Source: Lentisphaeria bacterium (GTDB taxonomy: Bacteria > Verrucomicrobiota > Lentisphaeria > Victivallales > UBA1829). Taken from it: a DNA stretch of 51,594 bases. A program made the translations under genes and the position numbers. The DNA is taken from NCBI GenBank assembly GCA_017646015.1, contig JAGCNI010000004.1, positions 1-51,594 of the forward strand. The letters run 5' to 3'. The notes under the pieces were generated by a model. The model was not told the origin of the DNA and searched no databases. It saw only the letters and a program-made list of their open reading frames with translations. Every line of letters begins with the position of its first letter. Within the stretch, counting starts at the first letter, position 1. Below, one piece after another: positions 15,723 to 23,770 of this stretch.

Positions 15723-17309
15723 TCATCCGTTTTCATGGGCAAGTGCACGGCGGATCCGGCGGATACAGGATTCTTTTCCGAGAATTTCCGCTGTTTCATA
15801 GACTCCTGCACCGACTGTGATCCCCGTCAGACAGATTCGCAGGGGCTGATTGAGTTTTCCCTGTGCAATAGTATGAGCTGTTTCTGCTTTCCGGATGGCT
15901 TCTTCAAAATCAGTTGCCGCTGTTCCGGTCATATTTTCCAGGATCGCTGCCAGTTCAGTCAAAGCCGCACGGGCATCTTCTTTCATGAATTTGTTGAATC
16001 CTTTGGGATCAAATTCAAATTCTTCCGAGAAGAAGTAACTCCATGTCTGTGCATCCATATAGGTTTTAGTACGGGATTGCATCAGTTCAGCCACTTTGTG
16101 GAATGTCGCACGGTCCGCATTGGTACGCCATTCCCAGCGTGCGGCAAAATCCCAGACAGCCTGTTCAAATTCAGCCTGCGGCATTTCTGCAATATAAAGA
16201 CCGTTCATGTTCATCAGTTTGACCATATCAAACTGTGCCGGAGAACGCTGGGCATGTTCCAGAGTGAAGGCTTCGATCAGTTCCTGACGGTTCATTTTTT
16301 CACGGTTGTCTCCCGGAGACCAGCCCAACAGGGAGAGATAGTTGAAGAATGCTTCCGGGAGGAATCCTTTTTCACGGAAATCACCGACAAAAGCATCACC
16401 GTCACGTTTGCTGTACGGTTTTCCTGCGGCATTCACCAGCATCGGCAGGTGGGCATAGGTCGGAACTTTGAAACCAAGTGTCTGGAAGATGAAGAGGTGA
16501 CGGAATGTATTTTCCACATGGTCATCGCCGCGGACAATGTGTGTGACACCCTGAGTGACATCATCACAGACGTTTGCCAGGTGGAAGACCGGGCTGGAGT
16601 CACTGCGGATAATGATCAGGTCTTTGATGCTGTCCAAGGGTTTGCTCAGTTCACCTTTGACAAGGTCAACAAAAAATACTTCTCTGCGTGTAAAGGTGAA
16701 ATAAGCGGCATTTTCAAATACCATCGGATCTTTTGCTGCTGCGATTCCGGGAAGAGTTTCTTCATTCAGAGAGAAGAGCAGTGTGTTATCTGCTGCATAG
16801 ATCTGCAAATCTTTGAATCCGGCGAGACATGCTGCGGATTCAACAGTTTTTCCTTTGTGGTTGACGATTGACCACACCAATCCAGCGCGGGAGATGGAGA
16901 CCGGAGTTTCCGGAGCTGTTTCGATTTTGACATCACCGACTGTACGGACAAAGGGGAATGAATCGCAATCATAGGGAAGACGGAAGAGAACGGGGGAATT
17001 TTCTTCTCCCGGGTTCAGTTCATAGGCATGACCGGCTTCCATGAGTTTGCGTGCGGCTTCACGGTGTGCTCCGCTCTGGGTCGTCTGATACATCGGGGTT
17101 CCGTCATAATCCAAACCAAGCCATTTCATGCAGTCATAAAGTGCATCGATCGCCTGTTTTGTGGAACGTTCCAAATCTGTATCCTCGATACGGAGAAGAA
17201 ATTCTCCGCCGCAATGACGGGTGTAAAGCCAGTTGAAAATAGCGGTACGAATGTTGCCGATATGTACTTTTCCTGTGGGGGAGGGGGCGAATCTTGCTTT
17301 GAAATCCAT
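15723..17309 (-). CDS. gltX: glutamyl-tRNA synthetase
   Basis: 528 residues. Class I synthetase: PSPTGKVHIGN at 9-19 (HIGH motif), THIVRGDDHVENT near 256-268 and KPYSKRDGD at 297-305 (KMSKS equivalent). It charges tRNA-Glu, and possibly tRNA-Gln. It is some 50-60 residues longer than E. coli GltX. Between about 100 and 215 the sequence does not look like the usual connective region: the CxC zinc-type motif is missing and unfamiliar sequence replaces it. AAGGAGT precedes the ATG. First gene of the run down to nfo, with def overlapping or nearly touching its stop. Confidence 0.93.
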   Translation of the reverse strand: MDFKARFAPSPTGKVHIGNIRTAIFNWLYTRHCGGEFLLRIEDTDLERSTKQAIDALYDCMKWLGLDYDGTPMYQTTQSGAHREAARKLMEAGHAYELNPGEENSPVLFRLPYDCDSFPFVRTVGDVKIETAPETPVSISRAGLVWSIVNHKGKTVESAACLAGFKDLQIYAADNTLLFSLNEETLPGIAAAKDPMVFENAAYFTFTRREVFFVDLVKGELSKPLDSIKDLIIIRSDSSPVFHLANVCDDVTQGVTHIVRGDDHVENTFRHLFIFQTLGFKVPTYAHLPMLVNAAGKPYSKRDGDAFVGDFREKGFLPEAFFNYLSLLGWSPGDNREKMNRQELIEAFTLEHAQRSPAQFDMVKLMNMNGLYIAEMPQAEFEQAVWDFAARWEWRTNADRATFHKVAELMQSRTKTYMDAQTWSYFFSEEFEFDPKGFNKFMKEDARAALTELAAILENMTGTAATDFEEAIRKAETAHTIAQGKLNQPLRICLTGITVGAGVYETAEILGKESCIRRIRRALAHENG

Positions 17310-17352
17310 CTTCTGATACTCCTTACAATTCGATCATGTTCAGAAAAACAAA

Positions 17353-17397
17353 ATTTTGCACAACAGGAACTTATGAAAAGTTTCCGTCGTGCAAAAT
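17353..17397 (-). terminator. terminator after the TolC-like gene
   Basis: A 9-bp outer stem (17353-17361 with 17389-17397) continues as an imperfect inner stem and is followed on the minus strand by TTGTTTTTC. It separates the TolC-like gene from gltX. Confidence 0.7.
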
Positions 17398-17419
17398 ATT
17401 TATAAGTGTTTTATTATTA

Positions 17420-18844
17420 TCAATATGAACCGACAGCTGCCTGCAACTGTGCTTTGGCGTTGTGCATATTGATCACATAGGTTGCCAACTGTGTTTCAGC
17501 ATCAACAAAGTCGCGCTGGGCTTCATTCAAACGGGTAAGTTCAGTATTCCCCGCATTGTATTCTTCCTTGACAAGGTCACGGATCTTTCTGTACAGTTCG
17601 AGACTCTTCTGAGAGATCTTGACCTGTTTGAGACAGGTCTGATAGTTGTCATAAGCTGTACGGACTTCGGAGACAATGGAGATCCATGTATTTGCCAGAT
17701 TGTAATCGCTTTCAAACATGGCAGCCTGTTTTGCACGCATATTGAAGTACGTTGCGCCGCCGCTGAAGATTTCCCAAGAGGCTGTGCCGCCGTAAGAGAA
17801 AGTGAATGTCTGATATTCATTGGTCGTGCTGTGGCCATCTTCTGTATAATCTTTAACACGGGTACGTCCCACATTGTAACCGATGCTTGCATTGAAGCTG
17901 ACAGTCGGACCGAAAGCGCAGATGGATCCCCAATAGTTGTATTTGGAGATGTCAAGAGCTTCCCGGTATGCTTTGAGGTCAGGACGGTTTGCAAGAGCCA
18001 TATCGAGATAAACCGGAAGAGTTGCCATCACTTCGCCATCGGGAGAGGGTACACCGGGGAAGATGATGTCGTCGGGAATCATCCCTTCAGTCAGTCCCAT
18101 GAGCTGAGCGAGAGTATATTTTGCAGCCTGAAAACTGTACTGTGCAGTGAAAAGATCGGACTCTGCGCTGTTGTAATATGCTTTGAAGTTCAACACGTTG
18201 CTGAGGGGAACAGTACCGACTTCAAATTTGAGTTCATTTTCTTTCAACTGGGAGTTCTGGAAACGCATATTTTCTTCTGCAATTTTGATTTTTGCTTTAG
18301 AGAGCAGAATATCATTGTAGGCATAAGCCACGCTGCGGATCAGAAGACGGCGTGCATCCAGTTCCAAGGCTTCGGTCTGTTTCCAACCGTGTTTTGCTGC
18401 CATCAGGTTCATTTCGCGGACAAATGAGTCGAAAATCAACCAGGAAGCGGTCGCTCCGGGGCCTGTATCGAATGTGCGGGAACCATTGCGGATGTTGTCT
18501 TTATAAACATTCCGGGGCTCATTGAAACTTTGTTCGATACTGTAATTGACAGTCAGTTTCGGAAAATAGGGAGCGAATGCTCCATAGTATGCCGATCTTG
18601 CTGCAACAACAGCAAAATATTTTGTTTTGAAATTCGGGTTGTTCTGAACTGCGATCCGTTGTGCTTCTTCCAGAGTGAGCAGTTTTTTGTCGGGAACTGT
18701 CAGTTTTTTCTGTTCATCCGCAGGAATGTCTGTGAATGAACTTCTGGTTACAGCTTTCGGCGGTGGTTCGTAGGATGTGCATCCGCTGACGACCGCAAGA
18801 CCAAGACCTGCAAACAATGCCGCAAGAATATTCTTTTTATTCAT
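17420..18844 (-). CDS. TolC-family outer-membrane efflux lipoprotein
   Basis: 474 residues. The signal peptide MNKKNILAALFAGLGLAV ends in a lipobox VSGC with C22 as the lipid-bearing cysteine. The rest has two repeats rich in long amphipathic helices with alternating heptads (for instance LTLEEAQRIAVQNNPNFKTK near 55 and DMALANRPDLKAYREALDIS near 265), the pattern of outer-membrane efflux proteins. It should form a trimeric channel-tunnel across periplasm and outer membrane. No membrane-fusion or RND gene is adjacent; the nearest transporter is the MsbA-like ABC gene two genes upstream. It has its own promoter, and shares an operator-like element with the HTH/S24 gene beside it. Confidence 0.88.
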   Translation of the reverse strand: MNKKNILAALFAGLGLAVVSGCTSYEPPPKAVTRSSFTDIPADEQKKLTVPDKKLLTLEEAQRIAVQNNPNFKTKYFAVVAARSAYYGAFAPYFPKLTVNYSIEQSFNEPRNVYKDNIRNGSRTFDTGPGATASWLIFDSFVREMNLMAAKHGWKQTEALELDARRLLIRSVAYAYNDILLSKAKIKIAEENMRFQNSQLKENELKFEVGTVPLSNVLNFKAYYNSAESDLFTAQYSFQAAKYTLAQLMGLTEGMIPDDIIFPGVPSPDGEVMATLPVYLDMALANRPDLKAYREALDISKYNYWGSICAFGPTVSFNASIGYNVGRTRVKDYTEDGHSTTNEYQTFTFSYGGTASWEIFSGGATYFNMRAKQAAMFESDYNLANTWISIVSEVRTAYDNYQTCLKQVKISQKSLELYRKIRDLVKEEYNAGNTELTRLNEAQRDFVDAETQLATYVINMHNAKAQLQAAVGSY

Positions 18845-18898
18845 GTCTTTTTTGTCCTTGTTTTACTATTTTTATGTAATGATCCTATTCATGAAACA

Positions 18899-18922
18899 TA
18901 AATACCTTCCGGTAATAATATA
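18899..18922 (-). promoter_or_regulatory. 24-bp conserved element (copy 1), operator candidate at the TolC-like gene
   Basis: Read on the minus strand it starts TATATTATTACC and ends GTATTTA. It is identical in 21 of 24 positions to the element at 19877-19900 in front of the HTH/S24 regulator. The core TACC-GGAA-GGTA is a dyad. It covers the expected transcription start of the promoter at 18925-18953, a repressor position. Confidence 0.55.
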
Positions 18923-18924
18923 AT

Positions 18925-18953
18925 ATTATACACTCAAAGAGTGTGAATTTCAA
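18925..18953 (-). promoter_or_regulatory. promoter of the TolC-like gene
   Basis: Minus strand TTGAAA (18953-18948), a 17-base spacer and TATAAT (18930-18925). The spacer contains the dyad CACTC-TTT-GAGTG. Confidence 0.75.
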
Positions 18954-19025
18954 ATACAATATGCAATTAAAATGATTTTTTTTTCAAATTATTTATAGAA
19001 TAACGTATATATGGATGATAAAAAA

Positions 19026-19048
19026 AGACCGGTTTCGGGAACCGGTCT
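19026..19048 (-). terminator. terminator after the HTH/S24 regulator gene
   Basis: 9-bp stem (19026-19034 with 19040-19048), 5-base loop, then TTTTTTAT on the minus strand, 27 bases beyond the stop at 19076. Confidence 0.85.
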
Positions 19049-19075
19049 CTGGAAATAGAATGATGAATTGTCGGT

Positions 19076-19807
19076 TCAGGAATTGACGGTAGTGTTTTTT
19101 CTGTCTTCCCAACGATTGGCTGCAAGGTCGATGGAAATCTCTTCCACAGGGTACATCCATGCAACTTTGTCCGCATTTTCCAAACTGCTCCAGCTCATGG
19201 ATTTCAGAGCCGGATTCAGCGGATACAGAGAGATGTTTTCATCATCTCTTGTGTAACGGCAGAGATAGACCCCCAGAGGATTTCTCAATTTGCAGAGAAC
19301 CACATCGCCATCTTTGGCATATTCTCCGCCGGATATGAGGAGTCGTGTCCACGGGGGGAGTGCTGGATAGGCATCTTCCGTATCGAGCATGACAGCGAAA
19401 CTGTTGTTGTCGGGTTCATTTCCGAAGAAAGCATATCCTTCGAGTTTCCGGATGGAGAATGTTACAGGAGATTCCATTGTGGAATCGAAGTTGATCAACT
19501 GAGAAAAATTGGTAACGGGAACTTTCAAATCTTCTCTTGTGGCGACTTTCAGGAATGTGGAAGGTTCCTCTCTGATTTCTGAGGACTGCACCGTGGAACG
19601 CGGTTCTGCGGGCGGATTCATAAAACGATGCAGTTCTTTCCGGACTCTTGAGCTCCAGATATGTCCGCTGATATTACTTGTTTTTCCGCTCAGCCAGAAG
19701 AGGACAGTGCTGTGTGCGATTCCCACCTGTTTGGCAAATTGAGATGTGTTGCCGTAATAATTGATTGCTTCCTGTAAAGCTTTTAAAATTTCCGGAGTCA
19801 GCTTCAT
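19076..19807 (-). CDS. HTH regulator with LexA/CI (S24)-like C-terminal domain, apparently without peptidase residues
   Basis: 243 residues. Residues about 10-60 form a small HTH (SQFAKQVGIAHSTVLFWLSG) ending in RKELHRFM. The C-terminal half (about 125-235) reads like the S24 fold of LexA and CI repressors: LEGYAFFGNEPDNNSFAVML, then KDGDVVLCKL and YPLNPA. Where S24 proteases carry a Ser-Met dyad this has TEDAYP, and where the general-base lysine is expected it has LCRYTR, so self-cleavage is unlikely. It may work as a repressor whose C-domain dimerises or senses a ligand. It lies between a TolC-like gene and an ABC exporter, each with its own terminator, and shares an operator-like element with the TolC-like promoter. 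Confidence 0.75.
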   Translation of the reverse strand: MKLTPEILKALQEAINYYGNTSQFAKQVGIAHSTVLFWLSGKTSNISGHIWSSRVRKELHRFMNPPAEPRSTVQSSEIREEPSTFLKVATREDLKVPVTNFSQLINFDSTMESPVTFSIRKLEGYAFFGNEPDNNSFAVMLDTEDAYPALPPWTRLLISGGEYAKDGDVVLCKLRNPLGVYLCRYTRDDENISLYPLNPALKSMSWSSLENADKVAWMYPVEEISIDLAANRWEDRKNTTVNS

Positions 19808-19876
19808 AATAACCCAATCCTTTCCGGTTTTTCTTTTTCAATCTTCTACATGTAAATGCTGAAGATCATGTTTCTG

Positions 19877-19922
19877 TAAATACTTTATGGTAATAATATA
19901 GCATATTTTTTTTGAAATTCAA
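19877..19922 (-). promoter_or_regulatory. promoter of the HTH/S24 gene with conserved element (copy 2)
   Basis: Minus strand TTGAAT (19922-19917), 16-base spacer, TATATT (19900-19895) with an upstream TGC extended -10. The 24-bp element at 19900-19877 overlaps the -10 box and the start site and matches the copy at 18899-18922 in 21 of 24 positions. Autoregulation is the obvious reading. Confidence 0.6.
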
Positions 19923-20024
19923 TTAAAAATGTTTATATTTTTCTTTTCTGTAAACATTTATTTTGTGATTTTATAATCTAAACAGGTTTTGTAATATTTT
20001 ACAGGAGGAGCAGAACAAAAAAAT

Positions 20025-20058
20025 ATCCCGGCTGAAAATAAAACTTTCATACCGGGAT
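20025..20058 (-). terminator. terminator after the ABC transporter gene
   Basis: Stem 20025-20031 with 20052-20058 continues after a small internal loop (20033-20037 with 20045-20049) and is followed on the minus strand by TATTTTTTTG. Confidence 0.75.
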
Positions 20059-20091
20059 GAATGATTTTTTTCAGTTTTATGGTAAATCGCT

Positions 20092-21888
20092 TTATTGACG
20101 TTTCTGCTTGCGTTCCAGTTCCAGAGCCCGCGGATGCTGCTGATAGAAAATGTTGTCATGATCCTTGACACCTTCAGCGGCTGCTTTCTGCTGTGTGATA
20201 TACAATGTCTGGTATGTACCTTCCTGAGCCATGAGTTCTTCATGAGTTCCGAGCTGATCTATTTTTCCATCCTTGAGCACCACGATTTTATCCGCATTAC
20301 TGATTGTGGAAAGGCGGTGGGCGATGATAAGAGTGGTTCTTCCTTTCATGAGAGTATCAAGGGCTTGCTGGACGAGTTTTTCTGAAATTGTATCCAGGGC
20401 GCTGGTGGCTTCATCCAGAAGCAGAATTGAAGGATTCCGGAGAACTGCACGGGCAATGGCAATACGCTGTTTCTGTCCGCCGGAGAGACTTGCGCCGTTT
20501 TCGCCGATCGTTGTGTCATATTTTTTCGGGAGTTTTTCCACGAATTCCTCCACATTGGCGAGGCGTGCGGCGTTGCGGATTTCCTCCATTGTAGCTTCCG
20601 GTCTTCCGTAAGAGAGGTTGTCATGGATCGTACCGCTGAAGAGGAAAGGTTCCTGAAGCACCACACCGATATTGGATCGGTAAGAGGATTGTGTGAAGTC
20701 TCTGATATCACGGTCATCGATCCGGATACATCCGTCATTGACATCATAGAAGCGCAGGAGGAGGTTTCCGATGGTTGATTTCCCGCATCCGGAGGGACCG
20801 ACAAGTGCGACTTTTTCACCGGGATTGATCGAGAGAGAGAAATCCCGCAGCACCGGAGCATCGGCATATTTGAAACGAACATGTTCAAACTCGATCTTGC
20901 CATTGAAACGATGAGCTTCGACTGCATTGGGGGAATCTTTGATTTCAGGAATGACTTTCAGGATCTTCATGATACGTTGTGCTCCGGCAAGTCCCTGAGA
21001 AATCGTATTGATCTGAGAAGCCAGAGCCGCGATCGGACCCACCTGGATTCCGATATAGGTGTAGAATGCCACAAAATCACCGACAGAGAAATCCGGTCCA
21101 ACCATGACAATGGCGCATCCGATAACAATCAGATAGGTCAGGATGATCATGGTTTCATAGAGACCGTGACATGTGTTTCCCTGATAATTCATTTTGACAG
21201 CCAGATCCAGAGTCGGACGCATGGTGTTGAAGAAATGACGGCATTCGGAACGTTCTTTTGAGAAAGATTTTACAACCCGGATCCCGTTGATGGATTCTGC
21301 AAGGTTGGCAGAGATCTCGGACATCTTTTCCTGCAATGCCCGGGCATTCCGGCGGAGTATCTTATTGAAAAGATAGAAATTGAGAAAATGCAGCGGCAGG
21401 GCGCACATGATGATCAGCGCCAGTTTCCAGTTGATGAAGAAGACGGCAATGGTAATGATAAACATCATCACGATCTGATCGGACATCGAAATGATCATGG
21501 AGATCAACCCCTGCAGCAGAGCCACATCGCTGATCACGTTGGAGATCAATTTCCCTGTCCGGTATTCTTCATAAAAACGCAACGAAAGACTCTGGAGATG
21601 TTTGAAGATCTTCTGACGGATATCCAGAAGAATACGGGTCACAGTATAAGTTCCGAGATAGCCAGTTACCAATCGCATGGTGAAACGCAATGTATAGACA
21701 GCGACTATGACGATCACCAGGAGGAAAAACAATCCCCAGTCTTTGGAAGGCAGAACTCTGTCGATAACGATTTTCAACATCAGCGGCATGATCAGTGCCA
21801 AACTTGAGCAAAGAATGGAAGTGATTGCCGAAAGCAACAGTAAATAACGATACTGTTTCAGAATACTCGTAATCCTGAATTGCGTCAT
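20092..21888 (-). CDS. ABC exporter, membrane and ATPase domains fused (MsbA-like)
   Basis: 598 residues. Six membrane helices lie between about 15 and 300, then the ATPase: Walker A GPSGCGKS at 364-371, Q-loop Q412, signature LSGGQ at 468-472, Walker B ILLLDE at 488-493 and switch H524. The half-transporter acts as a dimer. Similar proteins flip lipid A-core (MsbA) or export lipids, drugs or peptides. A typical AAGGA precedes the ATG. The neighbourhood of a TolC-like lipoprotein and a regulator suggests an envelope or efflux role; an essential MsbA role is also possible. The substrate cannot be told. Confidence 0.9.
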   Translation of the reverse strand: MTQFRITSILKQYRYLLLLSAITSILCSSLALIMPLMLKIVIDRVLPSKDWGLFFLLVIVIVAVYTLRFTMRLVTGYLGTYTVTRILLDIRQKIFKHLQSLSLRFYEEYRTGKLISNVISDVALLQGLISMIISMSDQIVMMFIITIAVFFINWKLALIIMCALPLHFLNFYLFNKILRRNARALQEKMSEISANLAESINGIRVVKSFSKERSECRHFFNTMRPTLDLAVKMNYQGNTCHGLYETMIILTYLIVIGCAIVMVGPDFSVGDFVAFYTYIGIQVGPIAALASQINTISQGLAGAQRIMKILKVIPEIKDSPNAVEAHRFNGKIEFEHVRFKYADAPVLRDFSLSINPGEKVALVGPSGCGKSTIGNLLLRFYDVNDGCIRIDDRDIRDFTQSSYRSNIGVVLQEPFLFSGTIHDNLSYGRPEATMEEIRNAARLANVEEFVEKLPKKYDTTIGENGASLSGGQKQRIAIARAVLRNPSILLLDEATSALDTISEKLVQQALDTLMKGRTTLIIAHRLSTISNADKIVVLKDGKIDQLGTHEELMAQEGTYQTLYITQQKAAAEGVKDHDNIFYQQHPRALELERKQKRQ

Positions 21889-22076
21889 AAGGGAATCCTT
21901 GGTTGGGGGTTGCAGGAGGAAAAAAGAAACTCCATCCTGTTTAAGACATGGTAAGATGTTGCCGAATTTTTTTATTTCAAGTCCGGAAAAGAAAAAAATG
22001 AAGTTTTTTTTCGACTTTCCCGCAATTTCTCCGGGGTCTTGACAGGAAAAAAACTTGTAAAAATCATAAAAAGGAA

Positions 22077-22095
22077 TATTATTACCTGATATAAT
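22077..22095 (+). promoter_or_regulatory. promoter region of the GNAT/dCMP deaminase/TsaC operon
   Basis: TGATATAAT (22087-22095) is a perfect extended -10 box 42 bases before the GNAT start. An alternative is TTGTAA (22055-22060), 16 bases, TATTAT (22077-22082). The sequence TATTATTACC here matches the core half of the elements at 18899 and 19877, but not the rest. Confidence 0.55.
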
Positions 22096-22136
22096 GACAG
22101 AAACACAATGTGCTTATTGGAGAAAGGTTTTGATTC

Positions 22137-22616
22137 ATGGCTGATTTTGTTGTCCGGAAAGCGGAATTGAAAGATGCAGAGCTCCTCACGGAAATGCGTC
22201 TTGAAATGCGTCGGGAGCGTGATACAGGGTGTTTGGAGATCCCGGAAGAAGAATTCTATCAGCAGACTCTTGCTTTTTTTGAAAACGGGATCCGTACTGG
22301 CTCCTTCATTTCTTATATTGCATGGGATGGCAATTCTGCCGCGGCCTGTTCCGGTCTGACGATCCATATTCATCCGCCGACCTATGCGAATCCGACAGGA
22401 AAACATGGGTATATCACCAACATGTACACTCGTCCTGCATGGCGGAAAATGGGGCTTGCACGTACATTGGTCGATGCCGTTGTGGCGGCAGCAGAGGCGG
22501 AGGGGTGCAATGGCGTGTTTCTGAATGCGTCACCTATGGGGAAACCGCTCTATGTGAAATATGGTTTTCAGGATGTGGAAGGGGAGATGTTTTATCCTCT
22601 TTCCCGTAAAAACTGA
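22137..22616 (+). CDS. GNAT-family N-acetyltransferase
   Basis: 159 residues, a single GNAT domain. The acetyl-CoA binding region is the stretch NMYTRPAWRKMGLARTL at about 100-116, followed by a helix and the terminal NASPMGKPLYVKYGF strand-turn that usually closes the fold. It transfers an acetyl group to a small molecule or protein; the acceptor is not predictable. It begins an operon on the plus strand, 44 bases ahead of dCMP deaminase, with GAGAAAGG as ribosome site. Confidence 0.88.
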   Translation: MADFVVRKAELKDAELLTEMRLEMRRERDTGCLEIPEEEFYQQTLAFFENGIRTGSFISYIAWDGNSAAACSGLTIHIHPPTYANPTGKHGYITNMYTRPAWRKMGLARTLVDAVVAAAEAEGCNGVFLNASPMGKPLYVKYGFQDVEGEMFYPLSRKN

Positions 22617-22660
22617 TTTGGAAAGAATAATAAGGTTTTGGAATAAGGAGGAAGATCACA

Positions 22661-23149
22661 ATGTGCAAAGATCGTACGCATGACACCCGTCCCGGCTGGG
22701 ATGAATATTTTATGAAGATCGCTCAGGTCGTAGCATTGCGGAGCAACTGTTCCAGACGGCATGTTGCCGCTGTGATCGTCAAAGACCACCGGATCATTTC
22801 CACTGGATACAATGGAACTCCGCGCGGGATCAAAAATTGTGCAGACGGAGGATGTCCGCGCTGTTCCTCCAATGCACCGTCCGGAACCAGTCTGGATGAA
22901 TGTCTCTGCTGTCATGGCGAGGAGAATGCCATTGTGCAGGCAGCATATCACGGGATCTCTGTCAAGGATGCGACCCTTTACACCACATTCAGTCCCTGTC
23001 TGCTCTGTGCCAAAATGATCATCAATGCGGGGATCAAAGAAGTTGTTTACGGGGAACGTTATTCGATTGATACGACCGCCCGGCGGATTTTGAATGAGGC
23101 AGGTGTCAAACTGCGTCCTGTGACGATGTCGGAGGATGAAAACGTATGA
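22661..23149 (+). CDS. dCMP deaminase (ComEB-type cytidine deaminase fold)
   Basis: 162 residues. The zinc site of the deaminase fold is present as HGE at 85-87 (in CHGEENA) and PCLLC at 112-116. Extra cysteines at 60, 65, 68, 81 and 83 match the structural zinc region of dCMP deaminases. The enzyme makes dUMP for thymidylate synthesis. The first catalytic motif has Gly where most members have Ala (HAE), a conservative change. AAGGAGG lies before the ATG. Its stop overlaps the following tsaC start by 4 bases. Confidence 0.92.
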   Translation: MCKDRTHDTRPGWDEYFMKIAQVVALRSNCSRRHVAAVIVKDHRIISTGYNGTPRGIKNCADGGCPRCSSNAPSGTSLDECLCCHGEENAIVQAAYHGISVKDATLYTTFSPCLLCAKMIINAGIKEVVYGERYSIDTTARRILNEAGVKLRPVTMSEDENV

Positions 23150-23745
23150 CAAAGATTGCCGGATGTGATCAGGCGGGGATTGCCGAAGCTGTGCATCAGT
23201 TGCAGAAACCCGGCAATGTGCTGCTTGTTCCCACGGAAACAGTTTATGGATTGGTCTGTGCATGGGATGATCCTGTTGCCAGAGCGGGGATCTATGAATT
23301 GAAACACCGTGCTGAAAATAAACCTTTTGCCGCATTTCTTCCGGATTTGGATCGCTTGCCGCAAGAAGTTGATTCTCTGCCGGATGCCGCGATCCGGATC
23401 GCTTCTGCATTCTGTCCCGGTCCTCTTACTCTGATCGTCCCTGATAAAAACGGCAGTACATTCGGATTCCGGATCCCGGATCATCCTTTTATTCTGGAGC
23501 TTTTGCGTGCTTTCGGCAAACCTTTGGCTTCGACCAGTGCAAATCTTTCCGGTAATCCTCCGGCTCTTTCTGTTCAACAGGGATTGGCTGATATTGACGG
23601 TGAAGTGGCTTTGGCGATCGACGGCGGAGTGTTGCCCTCCGATTCAAAAGCATCTACGGTCATTCTTGTGAACAGGGATTCCACATGGAAAATCCTGCGT
23701 CCCGGTCCTGTGACCGAAGAGATGATCCGGGATGTTATGAAATAA
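23146..23745 (+). CDS. tsaC: L-threonylcarbamoyladenylate synthase (Sua5/YrdC/TsaC family)
   Basis: 199 residues, a single YrdC domain without the extra C-terminal Sua5 domain. Motifs: PTETVYGL near 29-36, ELKHRAENKPF near 47-57 (the Lys/Arg patch binding ATP and bicarbonate) and STSANLSGNPP near 130-140. It forms threonylcarbamoyl-AMP for t6A37 of ANN-decoding tRNAs. The ATG overlaps the end of the dCMP deaminase gene by 4 bases. The convergent AraC gene ends 25 bases downstream and no hairpin is visible between them. Confidence 0.92.
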   Translation: MTKIAGCDQAGIAEAVHQLQKPGNVLLVPTETVYGLVCAWDDPVARAGIYELKHRAENKPFAAFLPDLDRLPQEVDSLPDAAIRIASAFCPGPLTLIVPDKNGSTFGFRIPDHPFILELLRAFGKPLASTSANLSGNPPALSVQQGLADIDGEVALAIDGGVLPSDSKASTVILVNRDSTWKILRPGPVTEEMIRDVMK

Positions 23746-23770
23746 CCGCAAAGAACTGTTTGATTTTTGA

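Noticed and set aside
22039..22095. Perfect TTGACA (22039-22044) and TATAAT (22090-22095) upstream of the GNAT gene
   Set aside because: They are 45 bases apart, too far for one promoter; the TATAAT is kept as an extended -10 only.
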